From Pseudomonadales bacterium (GTDB taxonomy: Bacteria; Pseudomonadota; Gammaproteobacteria; Pseudomonadales; Azotimanducaceae): a stretch of 64,000 nt of DNA. This document shows positions 23,672 through 31,404 of the stretch, one piece after another (position 1 is the first letter of the stretch; every line of letters starts with the position of its first letter). The stretch is from NCBI GenBank assembly GCA_024234635.1, contig JACKNX010000011.1, forward strand, positions 1 to 64,000. Reading direction: 5' to 3'. The position numbers and the translations under genes are program-made. A model generated the notes under the pieces. The model worked only from the letters and a program-made list of their open reading frames with translations. It ran no database searches and was not told the DNA's origin.

Positions 23672-24628
23672 ATGGTGGAAGAAAAGGAACAAAAAGGCGA
23701 GGGTGGCTTCTGGAAGCGCTTGAAGGCTGGCCTGTCGCGAACCCGGGAACAAATCGCCAGCGGTATCGGTGATCTGCTGCTGGGTGAGCGTGAGATCAGC
23801 GACGAAGTACTGGATGATCTGGAGACCTCGTTGCTGACGACGGACGTTGGCGCCCAGACAGTGCAGGAGGTGATGGAGGAGCTGTCGCAGAGGGTGCGAC
23901 GCAAGGAGCTCAACAATACCCGCGCACTCTATGGCGCACTCCGCACGCTGCTGACACACAAGTTGCTGCCTTTCCAGAAGCCGCTCCACATCGACTCGGC
24001 GCGCAAGCCGTTTGTCATATTTGTGGTCGGCGTGAACGGCGCGGGCAAGACTACGACCATCGGTAAACTGGCACGTCGGCTGAGCCAGCAGGGGCACAGC
24101 GTCATGCTCGCCGCGGGGGACACGTTTCGGGCGGCCGCAGTCGAGCAGTTGCAGGAATGGGGGCGTCGCAATGATGTTCCCGTCATCGCCCAGGGTCAGG
24201 GTGCCGATGCGGCGTCGGTGGTGTATGACGCTGTGCAGTCGGCGATGGCCCGCGGTGTCGATGTGCTCATCGCCGATACCGCGGGGCGTTTGCAGGCGAA
24301 GACCAACCTCATGGAGGAACTGGCCAAGATTCGGCGCGTGGTCAGCAAGCTGCTTCCGGATGCGCCTCACGAAACCTTGCTGGTTCTCGATGGCGGCGTC
24401 GGACAGAACGCGCTCAGCCAGGCGAAGGAGTTTGACGCGGCTGTCGGTGTCACGGGTCTCGTGGTGACCAAACTGGATGGCACCGCCAAGGCAGGCGTCC
24501 TGCTCGCGGTCACGGCGCAGGCGAAAAAGCCGATCTACTACATCGGGGTCGGTGAAGGGGTGGACGATCTGGACCCCTTCGATGCGGAAAAGTTTGTGGA
24601 GGCGCTGTTGCCGGAGGCGCATGGGTAG
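23672..24628 (+). CDS. ftsY: signal recognition particle receptor FtsY
   Basis: Membrane-associated GTPase that receives ribosome-SRP complexes for co-translational insertion. The 318-residue protein starts MVEEKEQKGEGGFWKRLKAG and lacks the long acidic A domain of E. coli FtsY. The N domain is followed by P-loop GVNGAGKT (120-127), DTFRAAAVEQLQ, DTAGR, TKLDGTAKAG and a C-terminal YIGVGEGVDDLDPFDAEKF. The usual DA(T/S)TGQN segment reads DGGVGQN. An in-frame ATG 57 bp upstream would add 19 residues without family match. It leads the ftsY-ftsE-ftsX cluster. Confidence 0.95.
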   Translation: MVEEKEQKGEGGFWKRLKAGLSRTREQIASGIGDLLLGEREISDEVLDDLETSLLTTDVGAQTVQEVMEELSQRVRRKELNNTRALYGALRTLLTHKLLPFQKPLHIDSARKPFVIFVVGVNGAGKTTTIGKLARRLSQQGHSVMLAAGDTFRAAAVEQLQEWGRRNDVPVIAQGQGADAASVVYDAVQSAMARGVDVLIADTAGRLQAKTNLMEELAKIRRVVSKLLPDAPHETLLVLDGGVGQNALSQAKEFDAAVGVTGLVVTKLDGTAKAGVLLAVTAQAKKPIYYIGVGEGVDDLDPFDAEKFVEALLPEAHG

Positions 24629-24760
24629 TCACCGGATGCCGCAGCCGCGTGGCGGGATGCCAGCGGTGCAGGGTTTCCGGCCCCTCGGTGGTGGTTGCCA
24701 GCCGTAGAGTGGTAAGTTCCAATCGCGTTCGTACTGCCCAGTACAGCCAGGACACAGTTA

Positions 24761-25501
24761 GTGGGATATATAGAACTTCACGGCGTAACCAAGCGGTATT
24801 CCAACGGCTTTGAAGCGCTGCGTGATCTGAACGTGGAGTTCGGCGCTGGTTCCATGACCTTTCTCACCGGCCATTCGGGCGCGGGCAAAAGCACCTTTCT
24901 GCGTATGCTGTTGCGACTGGAGGATGTCACGAGGGGGCAGCTTCTCGTCAATGGCGTCAATGTCACCCAGTTGTCGAAACGCCAGTTGCCGTTCTACCGG
25001 CGGCATATCGGTGCGGTGTTCCAGGACCATCATCTGCTGGCGGGGCGTTCGGTGTTCGACAACGTCGCCACGCCGCTGCGCGTGATCGGTATGCCGGAAA
25101 AGGACATTGCGCGTCGCGTGCGGGCGGCATTGCAGCGGGTCGGTCTCTTGGCAAAGGAAAAGTTGTTGCCGTTGTACCTTTCCACCGGTGAACAACAACG
25201 GGTCGGCATTGCGCGCGCGGTGGTGAACCGGCCGCGCATCCTGCTTGCGGATGAGCCAACCGGCAATCTCGATCCGGATCTGTCCCGCGACATCATGGCG
25301 CTGTTCGAGCAGTTCAATCAGGTAGGCACCACGGTTATCGTCGCCAGCCACGACCGCGAACTGATCGAAGCGAGTGGCCGGCGCATCATTGAGCTTGCCG
25401 CGGGTCGCATCGTTTCGGATACACCGGCCATGAGCGTGGACATGGCGGTGTGTGATGCTCCCATATCCACCGAGGAGCAGTGGCGTGCCCAGGGGATCTG
25501 A
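24761..25501 (+). CDS. ftsE: cell division ATP-binding protein FtsE
   Basis: ATPase of the FtsEX complex, which works at the divisome and activates periplasmic murein hydrolases through FtsX. The 246 residues have Walker A GHSGAGKST (37-45), a Q-loop VFQDHHLL, the signature LSTGEQQRVGIARA, Walker B ILLADEPTGNLDP and an H-loop ASHDRE. The signature has threonine where many ABC proteins have glycine. The start is GTG at 24761. The end overlaps ftsX by 17 bp, so they are co-translated. Confidence 0.95.
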   Translation: MGYIELHGVTKRYSNGFEALRDLNVEFGAGSMTFLTGHSGAGKSTFLRMLLRLEDVTRGQLLVNGVNVTQLSKRQLPFYRRHIGAVFQDHHLLAGRSVFDNVATPLRVIGMPEKDIARRVRAALQRVGLLAKEKLLPLYLSTGEQQRVGIARAVVNRPRILLADEPTGNLDPDLSRDIMALFEQFNQVGTTVIVASHDRELIEASGRRIIELAAGRIVSDTPAMSVDMAVCDAPISTEEQWRAQGI

Positions 25502-26444
25502 AAATCCGTTTCCCGACGACGACGCCGCCACGCGGGGCGGCTGGGGGCGGGATCACCTGCGCGTGATTCGTGACTCCGCGCATTTCGTGAGCGCCAATCT
25601 GGGTACCAGCCTGCTGGTGTGGCTTCTCGTGGGCATTGCACTTGCGCTGCCGGCTGGCCTCTACCTGCTGGAGCGCAACCTGCAGGATCTGAGTGCGGCG
25701 TGGGACGGCCGGCCGGGGCTGTCCATCTACATGGATCTGGGCATTGATGTGGCCGAGGTCGAAACTCTCAAGACCCGCCTCGCCGCGCAGGCACACGTCG
25801 CTTCGGTGCTCGTGACCTTGCCAGATGCCGCCCTCCGGGAGTTCCAGGCCTATTCGGGGCTGGGTGACACGCTGGACATGCTGTCGGGCAATCCCCTGCC
25901 AGCGTCGTTGCGCGTGATTCTCGATTCGGATGCCGGAGCAAGTGATCTGGAGGCGCTGGCAGCTTTGGCGGGTGCCTCCCCTGGAGTGCATGAGGTGGTC
26001 GAAGAAAAAACCTGGCTGGCCCGGGTCAAGGACATCTCGACCATCGTCAGACGGCTGTCGATGGTGCTGGCGGTTCTGTTCGGCGTGGGCGCGGTGCTGG
26101 TTACCGCCAGCTCGGTGCGGCTGGCCATCGAAGCGCGACTTGAGGAACTGCGCGTCCAGAAGCTGGTGGGGGCGACGGATGCGCAGATCCGAAGACCATT
26201 CCTCTATTTTGGCGCTATCTATGGGGCGGGCGGCGCGCTGGTGGCGCTCATGCTTATTTCCACGACGCTGCTGTTCATCGAAGGACCACTCACGTCCCTG
26301 TTTTCCAGCTATGGTTCAGAACTGCAGCTCATTGGTTTCGATCCGGCTTTTCTGGTCGTACTGCTGGTTCTTGGTGGGGTATTGGGCGTACTTGGCGCGG
26401 TGCTGTCAGCCAGCCAGCGCATCGTTGCGCTTGAAATTCACTGA
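25485..26444 (+). CDS. ftsX: cell division protein FtsX
   Basis: Membrane partner of FtsE, 319 residues from the GTG at 25485, which has GAGGAG seven bases upstream. The order is a cytoplasmic N-terminus, a first membrane helix (about 39-62, LLVWLLVGIALALPAGLYLL), a periplasmic domain of about 100 residues, then three membrane helices in the C-terminal half with RLAIEARLEELRVQKLVGAT, the conserved FtsX cytoplasmic loop. It overlaps ftsE by 17 bp. rpoH follows after 126 bp, the order found across Gammaproteobacteria. Confidence 0.94.
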   Translation: MPRGSENPFPDDDAATRGGWGRDHLRVIRDSAHFVSANLGTSLLVWLLVGIALALPAGLYLLERNLQDLSAAWDGRPGLSIYMDLGIDVAEVETLKTRLAAQAHVASVLVTLPDAALREFQAYSGLGDTLDMLSGNPLPASLRVILDSDAGASDLEALAALAGASPGVHEVVEEKTWLARVKDISTIVRRLSMVLAVLFGVGAVLVTASSVRLAIEARLEELRVQKLVGATDAQIRRPFLYFGAIYGAGGALVALMLISTTLLFIEGPLTSLFSSYGSELQLIGFDPAFLVVLLVLGGVLGVLGAVLSASQRIVALEIH

Positions 26445-26510
26445 CGGGGCGACCACGGCGGATCGCTGAACGAGGCCTGAATCGGGGTGCCGGGAAGTTG
26501 TGAATTTCGT

Positions 26511-26537
26511 TTAGCACTCTCCATGGGAGAGTGCTAA
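26511..26537. promoter_or_regulatory. CIRCE operator (HrcA-binding site) upstream of rpoH
   Basis: TTAGCACTC (26511-26519), a nine-base spacer, and GAGTGCTAA (26529-26537) match the CIRCE consensus perfectly, including spacer length. It lies 33 bp before the rpoH ATG. A -10-like TAATAT at 26535-26540 overlaps its right arm, with TTAGCA 18 bp upstream, so HrcA bound here would cover a promoter. CIRCE normally controls groESL and dnaKJ; no hrcA is in this window. Confidence 0.9.
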
Positions 26538-26570
26538 TATTTCGCCATTGAGTGTTACCGGAGGTATCAC

Positions 26571-27422
26571 ATGACGGCAAATATCGTGGCATTGGGGAAC
26601 CTGAGCCCGGGTAAGGACATTGATGCCTACCTGCATACGGTGAGTTCGTTTCCGATCCTTGGGGCCGAGGAAGAACAGACCCTCGCCCGGCGCTTTTCTG
26701 AAGAGGGCGATCTTGAAGCCGCCCGGCAACTGGTCATCTCGCATCTGCGGTTCGTGGTGCATATCGCTCGTGGCTACCAGGGCTACGGCCTGGCACAGGC
26801 GGACCTCATCCAGGAAGGCAATGTTGGTCTGATGAAGGCGGTGAAGCGGTTCAATCCGGATGTCGGCGTGCGGCTGGTGTCGTTTGCCGTGCACTGGATT
26901 CGTGCCGAGATTCACGAGTTCATCCTTCGCAACTGGCGCATCGTCAAGGTCGCCACCACCAAGGCGCAGCGCAAGCTGTTCTTCAATCTGCGTGGCGCAA
27001 AAAAGCAGCTCGCCTGGCTGACGAAAGAAGAGACGCAGGCGGTGGCAAGAGACCTGGGCGTACCGGTTGAGGAAGTCACCCGCATGGAAGGGCGACTTGC
27101 CGGTGCCGATATCTCGTTTGACGCCGACGATGATGACGACGACAGCGGTGGTTATGCACCGGCGCACTACCTGCATGCGAAACATGCGGATCCGGCGGAA
27201 GTCGTCATGGAGGAAGATGATCAGGACGCCAGCCTTGACAGCCTGTCCCTGGCACTGAGTTCGCTTGATACGCGGTCGCGCGATATCGTGCAGCGTCGCT
27301 GGCTGCAGGACGACAAGGCGACACTGCACGAACTGGCCGCGGAGTACGGCGTTTCCGCCGAGCGCATCCGGCAGATCGAGCAGAACGCCATGAAGAAGCT
27401 CAAGGCCTCTATCGCCGCTTAG
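26571..27422 (+). CDS. rpoH: RNA polymerase heat-shock sigma factor RpoH (sigma-32)
   Basis: Directs RNA polymerase to heat-shock promoters. The 283-residue protein has sigma region 2 with DLIQEGNVGLMKAVKRF (78-94) and SFAVHWIRAEIHEFIL, then the RpoH-specific box QRKLFFNLR (133-141), which separates it from RpoD and RpoS, and region 4 with the helix-turn-helix LHELAAEYGVSAERIRQIEQ. An acidic insert with six consecutive aspartates lies near residues 185-192. It follows ftsX, but a perfect CIRCE element and a possible promoter sit in front, so it may have HrcA-controlled transcription of its own. An AGGAGG-like GGAGG precedes the ATG. Confidence 0.97.
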   Translation: MTANIVALGNLSPGKDIDAYLHTVSSFPILGAEEEQTLARRFSEEGDLEAARQLVISHLRFVVHIARGYQGYGLAQADLIQEGNVGLMKAVKRFNPDVGVRLVSFAVHWIRAEIHEFILRNWRIVKVATTKAQRKLFFNLRGAKKQLAWLTKEETQAVARDLGVPVEEVTRMEGRLAGADISFDADDDDDDSGGYAPAHYLHAKHADPAEVVMEEDDQDASLDSLSLALSSLDTRSRDIVQRRWLQDDKATLHELAAEYGVSAERIRQIEQNAMKKLKASIAA

Positions 27423-27432
27423 TTGCACCGCT

Positions 27433-27810
27433 ATGCCGTCGACGCTGGCCGCAATGGCCGCCCTGCTGGGGTTGTTGGGTGTGGTACTTGGCGCCTATGG
27501 GGCCCATGGGCTTGCCGGGCGGGGAGTCACCTCCGCCCAGCTGGCCAGCTGGCAGACAGCCGTTCACTATCATTTGCTCCACGTTGTGGCGGTCCTGGCG
27601 ATTACGGTCTGGCTCCGCTCGACCACCTCTTCCTGGCTCTCCACCGCCGCCATTGCATGGCTTGTCGGCATTCTGCTGTTCTCGGGCAGCATCTATGTTC
27701 TGGTGCTCGGCGGTCCAAGGTGGCTTGGTCCAATAACGCCCGCAGGGGGCGTTGTACTGATGGCTGGATGGGGCGCCCTGTTCGTCGGCGCCCTGAGGAG
27801 CGGGTCCTGA
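27433..27810 (+). CDS. DUF423 family membrane protein
   Basis: 125-residue inner-membrane protein with four hydrophobic helices. The family-typical start (AALLGLLGVVLGAYGAHGL) and ASWQTAVHYHLLHVVAVLAI (about 40-59) mark it as DUF423, like E. coli YgdD, whose function is unknown. It starts 10 bp after rpoH on the same strand, so it may ride on the rpoH transcript, and its 3' end overlaps the proposed start of trmB by 43 bp. Confidence 0.88.
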   Translation: MPSTLAAMAALLGLLGVVLGAYGAHGLAGRGVTSAQLASWQTAVHYHLLHVVAVLAITVWLRSTTSSWLSTAAIAWLVGILLFSGSIYVLVLGGPRWLGPITPAGGVVLMAGWGALFVGALRSGS

Positions 27811-28436
27811 TCCGGGGACGTTTGACCACGGCGCAGAAGCGTGGCCTCGAGTCGATACTGCCTCTTTACGCGGTGCCGATCGACGCGCCGCTGGATGCGG
27901 CCGCGACATTTGCTCGCCGCGCTCCCCTCGGTGTCGAAATTGGTTTCGGCACGGGTGACGCACTTGTTCAGTGGGCGATGGAAAACCCGGACTGGAATCT
28001 GCTGGGTGTGGAAGTCTATCCACCCGGTATTGGTGCCGCCGTGAATCGGCTCGCCGAGTTGACGATCAGCAATGTTCGCATCGCCCCGGCGCGGGCGGAG
28101 GCCTTTATCGCAACCGCGCTCGCTGACGGCGAAGCGCGAGAGTTCCGCATCTTTTTCCCAGATCCCTGGCCGAAGAAGCGGCATGCGAAACGACGCCTCA
28201 TCCAGGTGGAATTTGTTGCCCTGCTGGCGAGAAAGCTGGAATCGGGGGGAATCGTTCGCCTGGCGACCGATTGGGATGCCTACGCGGAGTGGTCTACGGT
28301 CATCTTTGGCGGCAATGCGGCATTTCGATCCGTCGAGGCAGCCGATGCCGCCTTTGCGCGCAATGTCACGCGGTTCGAACGACGTGGGCTACGGCTCGGC
28401 CACCGGATTCATGAGCAGGTGTACGTGCGCGTGTAG
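27768..28436 (+). CDS. trmB: tRNA (guanine46-N7)-methyltransferase TrmB
   Basis: Makes m7G46 in tRNAs. The 222-residue protein has IRGRLTTAQKRGLESILP near the N-terminus (family RxGRxT pattern), the SAM motif GVEIGFGTGDALVQWA (about 50-65), and the diagnostic FPDPWPKKRHAKRRL (about 130-144). The ATG at 27768 is inside DUF423 in another frame and is the only ATG in frame that keeps the conserved N-terminus without reading far upstream; TTG further down is an alternative. It follows the DUF423 gene and ends at a repeat-bearing gap. Confidence 0.92.
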   Translation: MGRPVRRRPEERVLIRGRLTTAQKRGLESILPLYAVPIDAPLDAAATFARRAPLGVEIGFGTGDALVQWAMENPDWNLLGVEVYPPGIGAAVNRLAELTISNVRIAPARAEAFIATALADGEAREFRIFFPDPWPKKRHAKRRLIQVEFVALLARKLESGGIVRLATDWDAYAEWSTVIFGGNAAFRSVEAADAAFARNVTRFERRGLRLGHRIHEQVYVRV

Positions 28437-28695
28437 GCGCCAGCGCCGTACCACGCTCGAAGAAATCAGCCCGAACACGACTGCTCGAAAAGCCGCCTGG
28501 TATGTCAATCAGGGATGGCTGACCCACAATGGCAGCGGAAATGCTGCAGTTGGCGTGAGTCGGCGAATGCCGACCACGGCTGAAACAGGTCCAGACAGGG
28601 CGCGCTCAGCAGCCTCTCATGGAACGACGTTCCATGCGCGACAGCGCAGGCCATCGCAACGTAGCCTGCTGCTGACAGACAAATTGGTCATCCAG
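28437..28695. other. repeat-bearing gap between trmB and hemW
   Basis: About 260 bp between two convergent genes, with no coding frame I can support. It contains GTCA-CAGGGATGG-TGAC-like words near 28504-28523 and the 52-bp palindromic repeat at 28613-28664. That repeat is itself enclosed by an 8-bp inverted pair TCAGCAGC (28606-28613) and GCTGCTGA (28668-28675). Folded RNA here could end transcription from either side, but no T-run follows. Confidence 0.55.
28613..28664 (-). repeat. interspersed palindromic repeat, copy 2 (inverted)
   Basis: ATGGAAC-GAC-GTTCCAT flanked by GCGCGACAGCGC and CCTCTC. Read on the minus strand it matches 22930-22982 with about three substitutions and a one-base loop difference. 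An outer 8-bp inverted repeat (28606-28613 and 28668-28675) makes the whole about a 70-bp stem-loop. Confidence 0.7.
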
Positions 28696-29796
28696 TCAAA
28701 GAAACGGTTGCAGTACCGAATCGAGATAGCGAAAGCCCATCGGCGTCGTGGCGATCCGATTGCTGCGCAGGAGTCCGGCGGCGACACCGTGGTTCCAGCG
28801 TTCAGCAACCGCGGACCAGGGCAGACCGGTGCGCAATTCAAAGGCCCCGAACTCCAGACCATCTACCGTACGGAGCACATTCAGGAAAAACTCGCCCGGG
28901 ATTCGTTCGGCCGGAACCGCGGCGTACGTGTCGATGCGATCCGCGGTCATGTACAGGCGAGGCTGCGAGGCCTTTGCCGAGCGTGTCACCACCGCACCCT
29001 GCGTGAGTTTGCCGTGGGCGCCAGCACCGACACCCAGGTAGTCGCCGTAGTGCCAGTAGTTGAGGTTGTGAGCACACCGCCGTCCCGGGCGAGCCCAGGC
29101 GGAAACTTCGTATCGCTCATAGCCGGCGTCAGTCAATAGCGCGCGCCCCTCCGTTTCGATGGTGAGCAGGATGTCCTCATCCGGGAGGACCGGCGGCTGG
29201 CGATGAAACACCGTCCGCGGTTCCAGGGTCAGCTCGTACCAGGAAATATGTTCCACGCCGAGTGCAATGGCATGGCGCAGATCGTCGAGCGCGCCGTCCA
29301 CGGTCTGCCCCGGCAGACCGTACATGATATCCAGGTTGATATTGTCGAAACCGCCGTCACGCGCCCTGGCAAAACTGCGCGTTGTGTCGGCTGCCTTGTG
29401 AATCCGGCCCAGTCGCGTGAGCATGTCGTCGTCGAAACTCTGCGCCCCAAGCGAAAGGCGATTGATGCCAGCCTGCCGGCAGGCGCCGAGATCGCGATGC
29501 TCGGTGGTACCCGGGTTGGCTTCCAGCGTGATCTCATGCGGTGCATGACCCAGAGTGGACAGCAGCGCCGCGAAGGTGTCCGGGGAAAACAGGCTCGGCG
29601 TGCCGCCGCCAAAAAAAACTGTCTCGAACGGACGCTGACCGGCATGTGACCACTCTGTTTCCAGGTCCGCCAGCAAAAAGCTCAGATACTGTTGTTCGGG
29701 CAGACCGTCTTTCAGCGGGTGTGAATTGAAATCGCAGTAGGGACACTTGCGCACGCACCACGGGAAGTGCACGTAGAGGCTGAGTGGCGGGTTCAC
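28696..29796 (-). CDS. hemW: radical SAM heme chaperone HemW
   Basis: 366-residue radical SAM protein of the HemN/HemW group. Members of the HemW subgroup bind heme and insert it into respiratory proteins; they were once annotated as coproporphyrinogen oxidase. The [4Fe-4S] motif CVRKCPYC is at residues 14-21, followed by FFGGGTPSLF, EANPGT and NLDIMYGLPGQT. The short N-terminus without an extra helical leader is HemW-like rather than HemN-like. The start is GTG, overlapping the rdgB stop (GTGA). The rdgB-hemW pair is conserved in Gammaproteobacteria. Confidence 0.94.
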   Translation of the reverse strand: MNPPLSLYVHFPWCVRKCPYCDFNSHPLKDGLPEQQYLSFLLADLETEWSHAGQRPFETVFFGGGTPSLFSPDTFAALLSTLGHAPHEITLEANPGTTEHRDLGACRQAGINRLSLGAQSFDDDMLTRLGRIHKAADTTRSFARARDGGFDNINLDIMYGLPGQTVDGALDDLRHAIALGVEHISWYELTLEPRTVFHRQPPVLPDEDILLTIETEGRALLTDAGYERYEVSAWARPGRRCAHNLNYWHYGDYLGVGAGAHGKLTQGAVVTRSAKASQPRLYMTADRIDTYAAVPAERIPGEFFLNVLRTVDGLEFGAFELRTGLPWSAVAERWNHGVAAGLLRSNRIATTPMGFRYLDSVLQPFL

Positions 29797-30383
29797 CGCT
29801 TTTCCAGCATGTCCAGCAGCATCCGACAGGCCTGGCCACGATGGCTGAGTGTGTTCTTTTCCGTTGCGGTCAGCTCCGCGCTTGTACAGGTCAGGCCATC
29901 CGGCTGGAACAGTGGATCATAGCCAAAGCCGCCACTGCCGGCGGGTGTGGTGCGCAGGTGGCCGGACCATCGGCCCACGGCAACCGTAGGCGCGGGATGG
30001 CGTGCGTGCTCCAGGTAGACGAGCACGCAGTAGAAGTGAGCGCGTCGGCTCAACCCGGATCCGAGCGCCTGAAGCAGATGTCTGTTGTTGGCGTCGTCGT
30101 CCGCGTTTTCTCCCGCGAATCGAGCGGATTGGATGCCTGGCGCGCCGCCGAGTGCGTCCACGACCAGCCCGGAGTCATCGGCGATGGCGGGCAGTCCGGA
30201 CAAAAGACAGGCATGTCGTGCCTTTGCCAGCGCATTCTCCAGGAAGGTCAGACCGTCTTCGGGCGCTGATGGAATGTCCAGGTCGGCCTGGTTCAGTACG
30301 GTCCAGCCGAGGGGCGCCAGAAGCGACTGCATCTCCCGCACTTTCCCGGCGTTGCGGGTGGCAAGTACGACGCGTGAAGTCAC
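29793..30383 (-). CDS. rdgB: RdgB/HAM1 non-canonical purine NTP pyrophosphatase
   Basis: Hydrolyses dITP, ITP and XTP to keep deaminated purines out of nucleic acids. The 196 residues have the family start VVLATRNAGKVREM (substrate-binding), ENALAKARHA, the ADDSGLVVDALGGAPGI active-site segment (68-84), GFGYDPLF and the C-terminal LSHRGQA motif. The start is GTG, overlapping the DUF4426 gene stop (GTGA), and its own stop overlaps hemW. Length and motifs are complete. Confidence 0.96.
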   Translation of the reverse strand: MTSRVVLATRNAGKVREMQSLLAPLGWTVLNQADLDIPSAPEDGLTFLENALAKARHACLLSGLPAIADDSGLVVDALGGAPGIQSARFAGENADDDANNRHLLQALGSGLSRRAHFYCVLVYLEHARHPAPTVAVGRWSGHLRTTPAGSGGFGYDPLFQPDGLTCTSAELTATEKNTLSHRGQACRMLLDMLEKR

Positions 30384-30808
30384 TGCTCGCGGTACATTTT
30401 CTGCTGGTGCGTGAAGGTGTGCGCGCGGCCGTCGGGCAGCGTCACGGTGATGCGCAGGCGCATGGTCTCCTCGTTGGAGTAAGTGAAGGTGCCCAGGTAG
30501 TAGCGCGCCGGCGGTTCACTGATTTCTCGCATGTCCAGGTGGACAACGTTGCCGAGCAGGTCCTTGACGGTGACGTCCACGTTGCCTGACAGGGCTTCGA
30601 ACGGACCGTCAGCCACGACCATGGAAATATTGACGAAACCGGTCAGTGGCGCGCGCACGATACCGTAGCGGGCGGCGATGTCGGCATCGAGATCCGTGGT
30701 GGGCAGCACGATGTAGTGTACGTCGATGCCGTCGAAAGTTTCCTTCTGCTCGGCCGCGGCCGGGCAGCAGCAGACCAGCGCAAACAAAGTCACCAGCAAC
30801 CGTTTCAT
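30380..30808 (-). CDS. DUF4426 exported protein
   Basis: 142-residue protein with a signal peptide (MKRLLVTLFALVCCCPAAAEQ, cleaved near 20-21). The mature part, with DGIDVHYIVLPTTDLDADIA, PLTGFVNISMV and a C-terminal RLRITVTLPDGRAHTFTHQQ, matches the DUF4426 family seen between metW and rdgB in pseudomonads. Function is unknown. The ATG at 30808 overlaps the metW stop by 4 bp; an ATG further upstream would lose the signal peptide position. It is probably cotranscribed with metX-metW. Confidence 0.85.
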   Translation of the reverse strand: MKRLLVTLFALVCCCPAAAEQKETFDGIDVHYIVLPTTDLDADIAARYGIVRAPLTGFVNISMVVADGPFEALSGNVDVTVKDLLGNVVHLDMREISEPPARYYLGTFTYSNEETMRLRITVTLPDGRAHTFTHQQKMYREQ

Positions 30809-31401
30809 GTGCTGCGTCCCAGACGATAGAAGGCAATGGTGCCAAACAGGTTGGGCAGGCTGCCGGCCAGATGGCGGGGGTGATAGTCCGGCCCGGTCAC
30901 GAAGCGCTGGATGATCCGGTAGCGTCTTGCGTGGCACAACCGCTCAAAATCGTCAAAAGTACACAGCCGGATGTTCGGCGTATCGTACCAGGCATATGGC
31001 AGGTGGTTGACGATTGGCATACGGCCACGCAGGCCGAGATGCAAGCGGCAGCGCCAGTGTCCGAAATTCGGAAAGGTGACGATGCATTCCCGGCCGATGC
31101 GCAGCATCTCCTTCAGAAGCTCCTCGGGATGATGAACCGATTGCAGGGTTTCGGTCATCACGACCATATCGAAGGCATCGTCAGCGAACTGCTGCAGGCC
31201 GGCATCCAGGTCGTGTTCGATGACGTTCACGCCCTTTGCAAGACAGGTGGTGATGTTGCTCGCGTCAACGTCCAGTCCGTAACCGTTCACGCCTTTGTTC
31301 GCCCGCAGGTGCGCGAGCAGTTCACCCTCCCCGCAGCCGAGATCCAGTACCCGCGCGCCAGGATTGACGAGGTCGGCAATGATCTTCAGGTCAGGGCGCA
31401 T
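30805..31401 (-). CDS. metW: MetW, methionine biosynthesis methyltransferase-like protein
   Basis: 198-residue SAM-dependent methyltransferase-fold protein that works with MetX in homoserine acylation in many Proteobacteria. It begins MRPDLKIIADLVNPGARVLD with the SAM motif DLGCGEGELLAHL (about 20-32), and has MVVMTETLQSVHHPEELLKE and a VTFPNFGHWRCR segment typical of MetW. It starts 3 bp after metX on the same strand and overlaps the DUF4426 gene, so the unit is metX-metW-DUF4426-rdgB-hemW. Confidence 0.95.
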   Translation of the reverse strand: MRPDLKIIADLVNPGARVLDLGCGEGELLAHLRANKGVNGYGLDVDASNITTCLAKGVNVIEHDLDAGLQQFADDAFDMVVMTETLQSVHHPEELLKEMLRIGRECIVTFPNFGHWRCRLHLGLRGRMPIVNHLPYAWYDTPNIRLCTFDDFERLCHARRYRIIQRFVTGPDYHPRHLAGSLPNLFGTIAFYRLGRST

Positions 31402-31404
31402 GTC

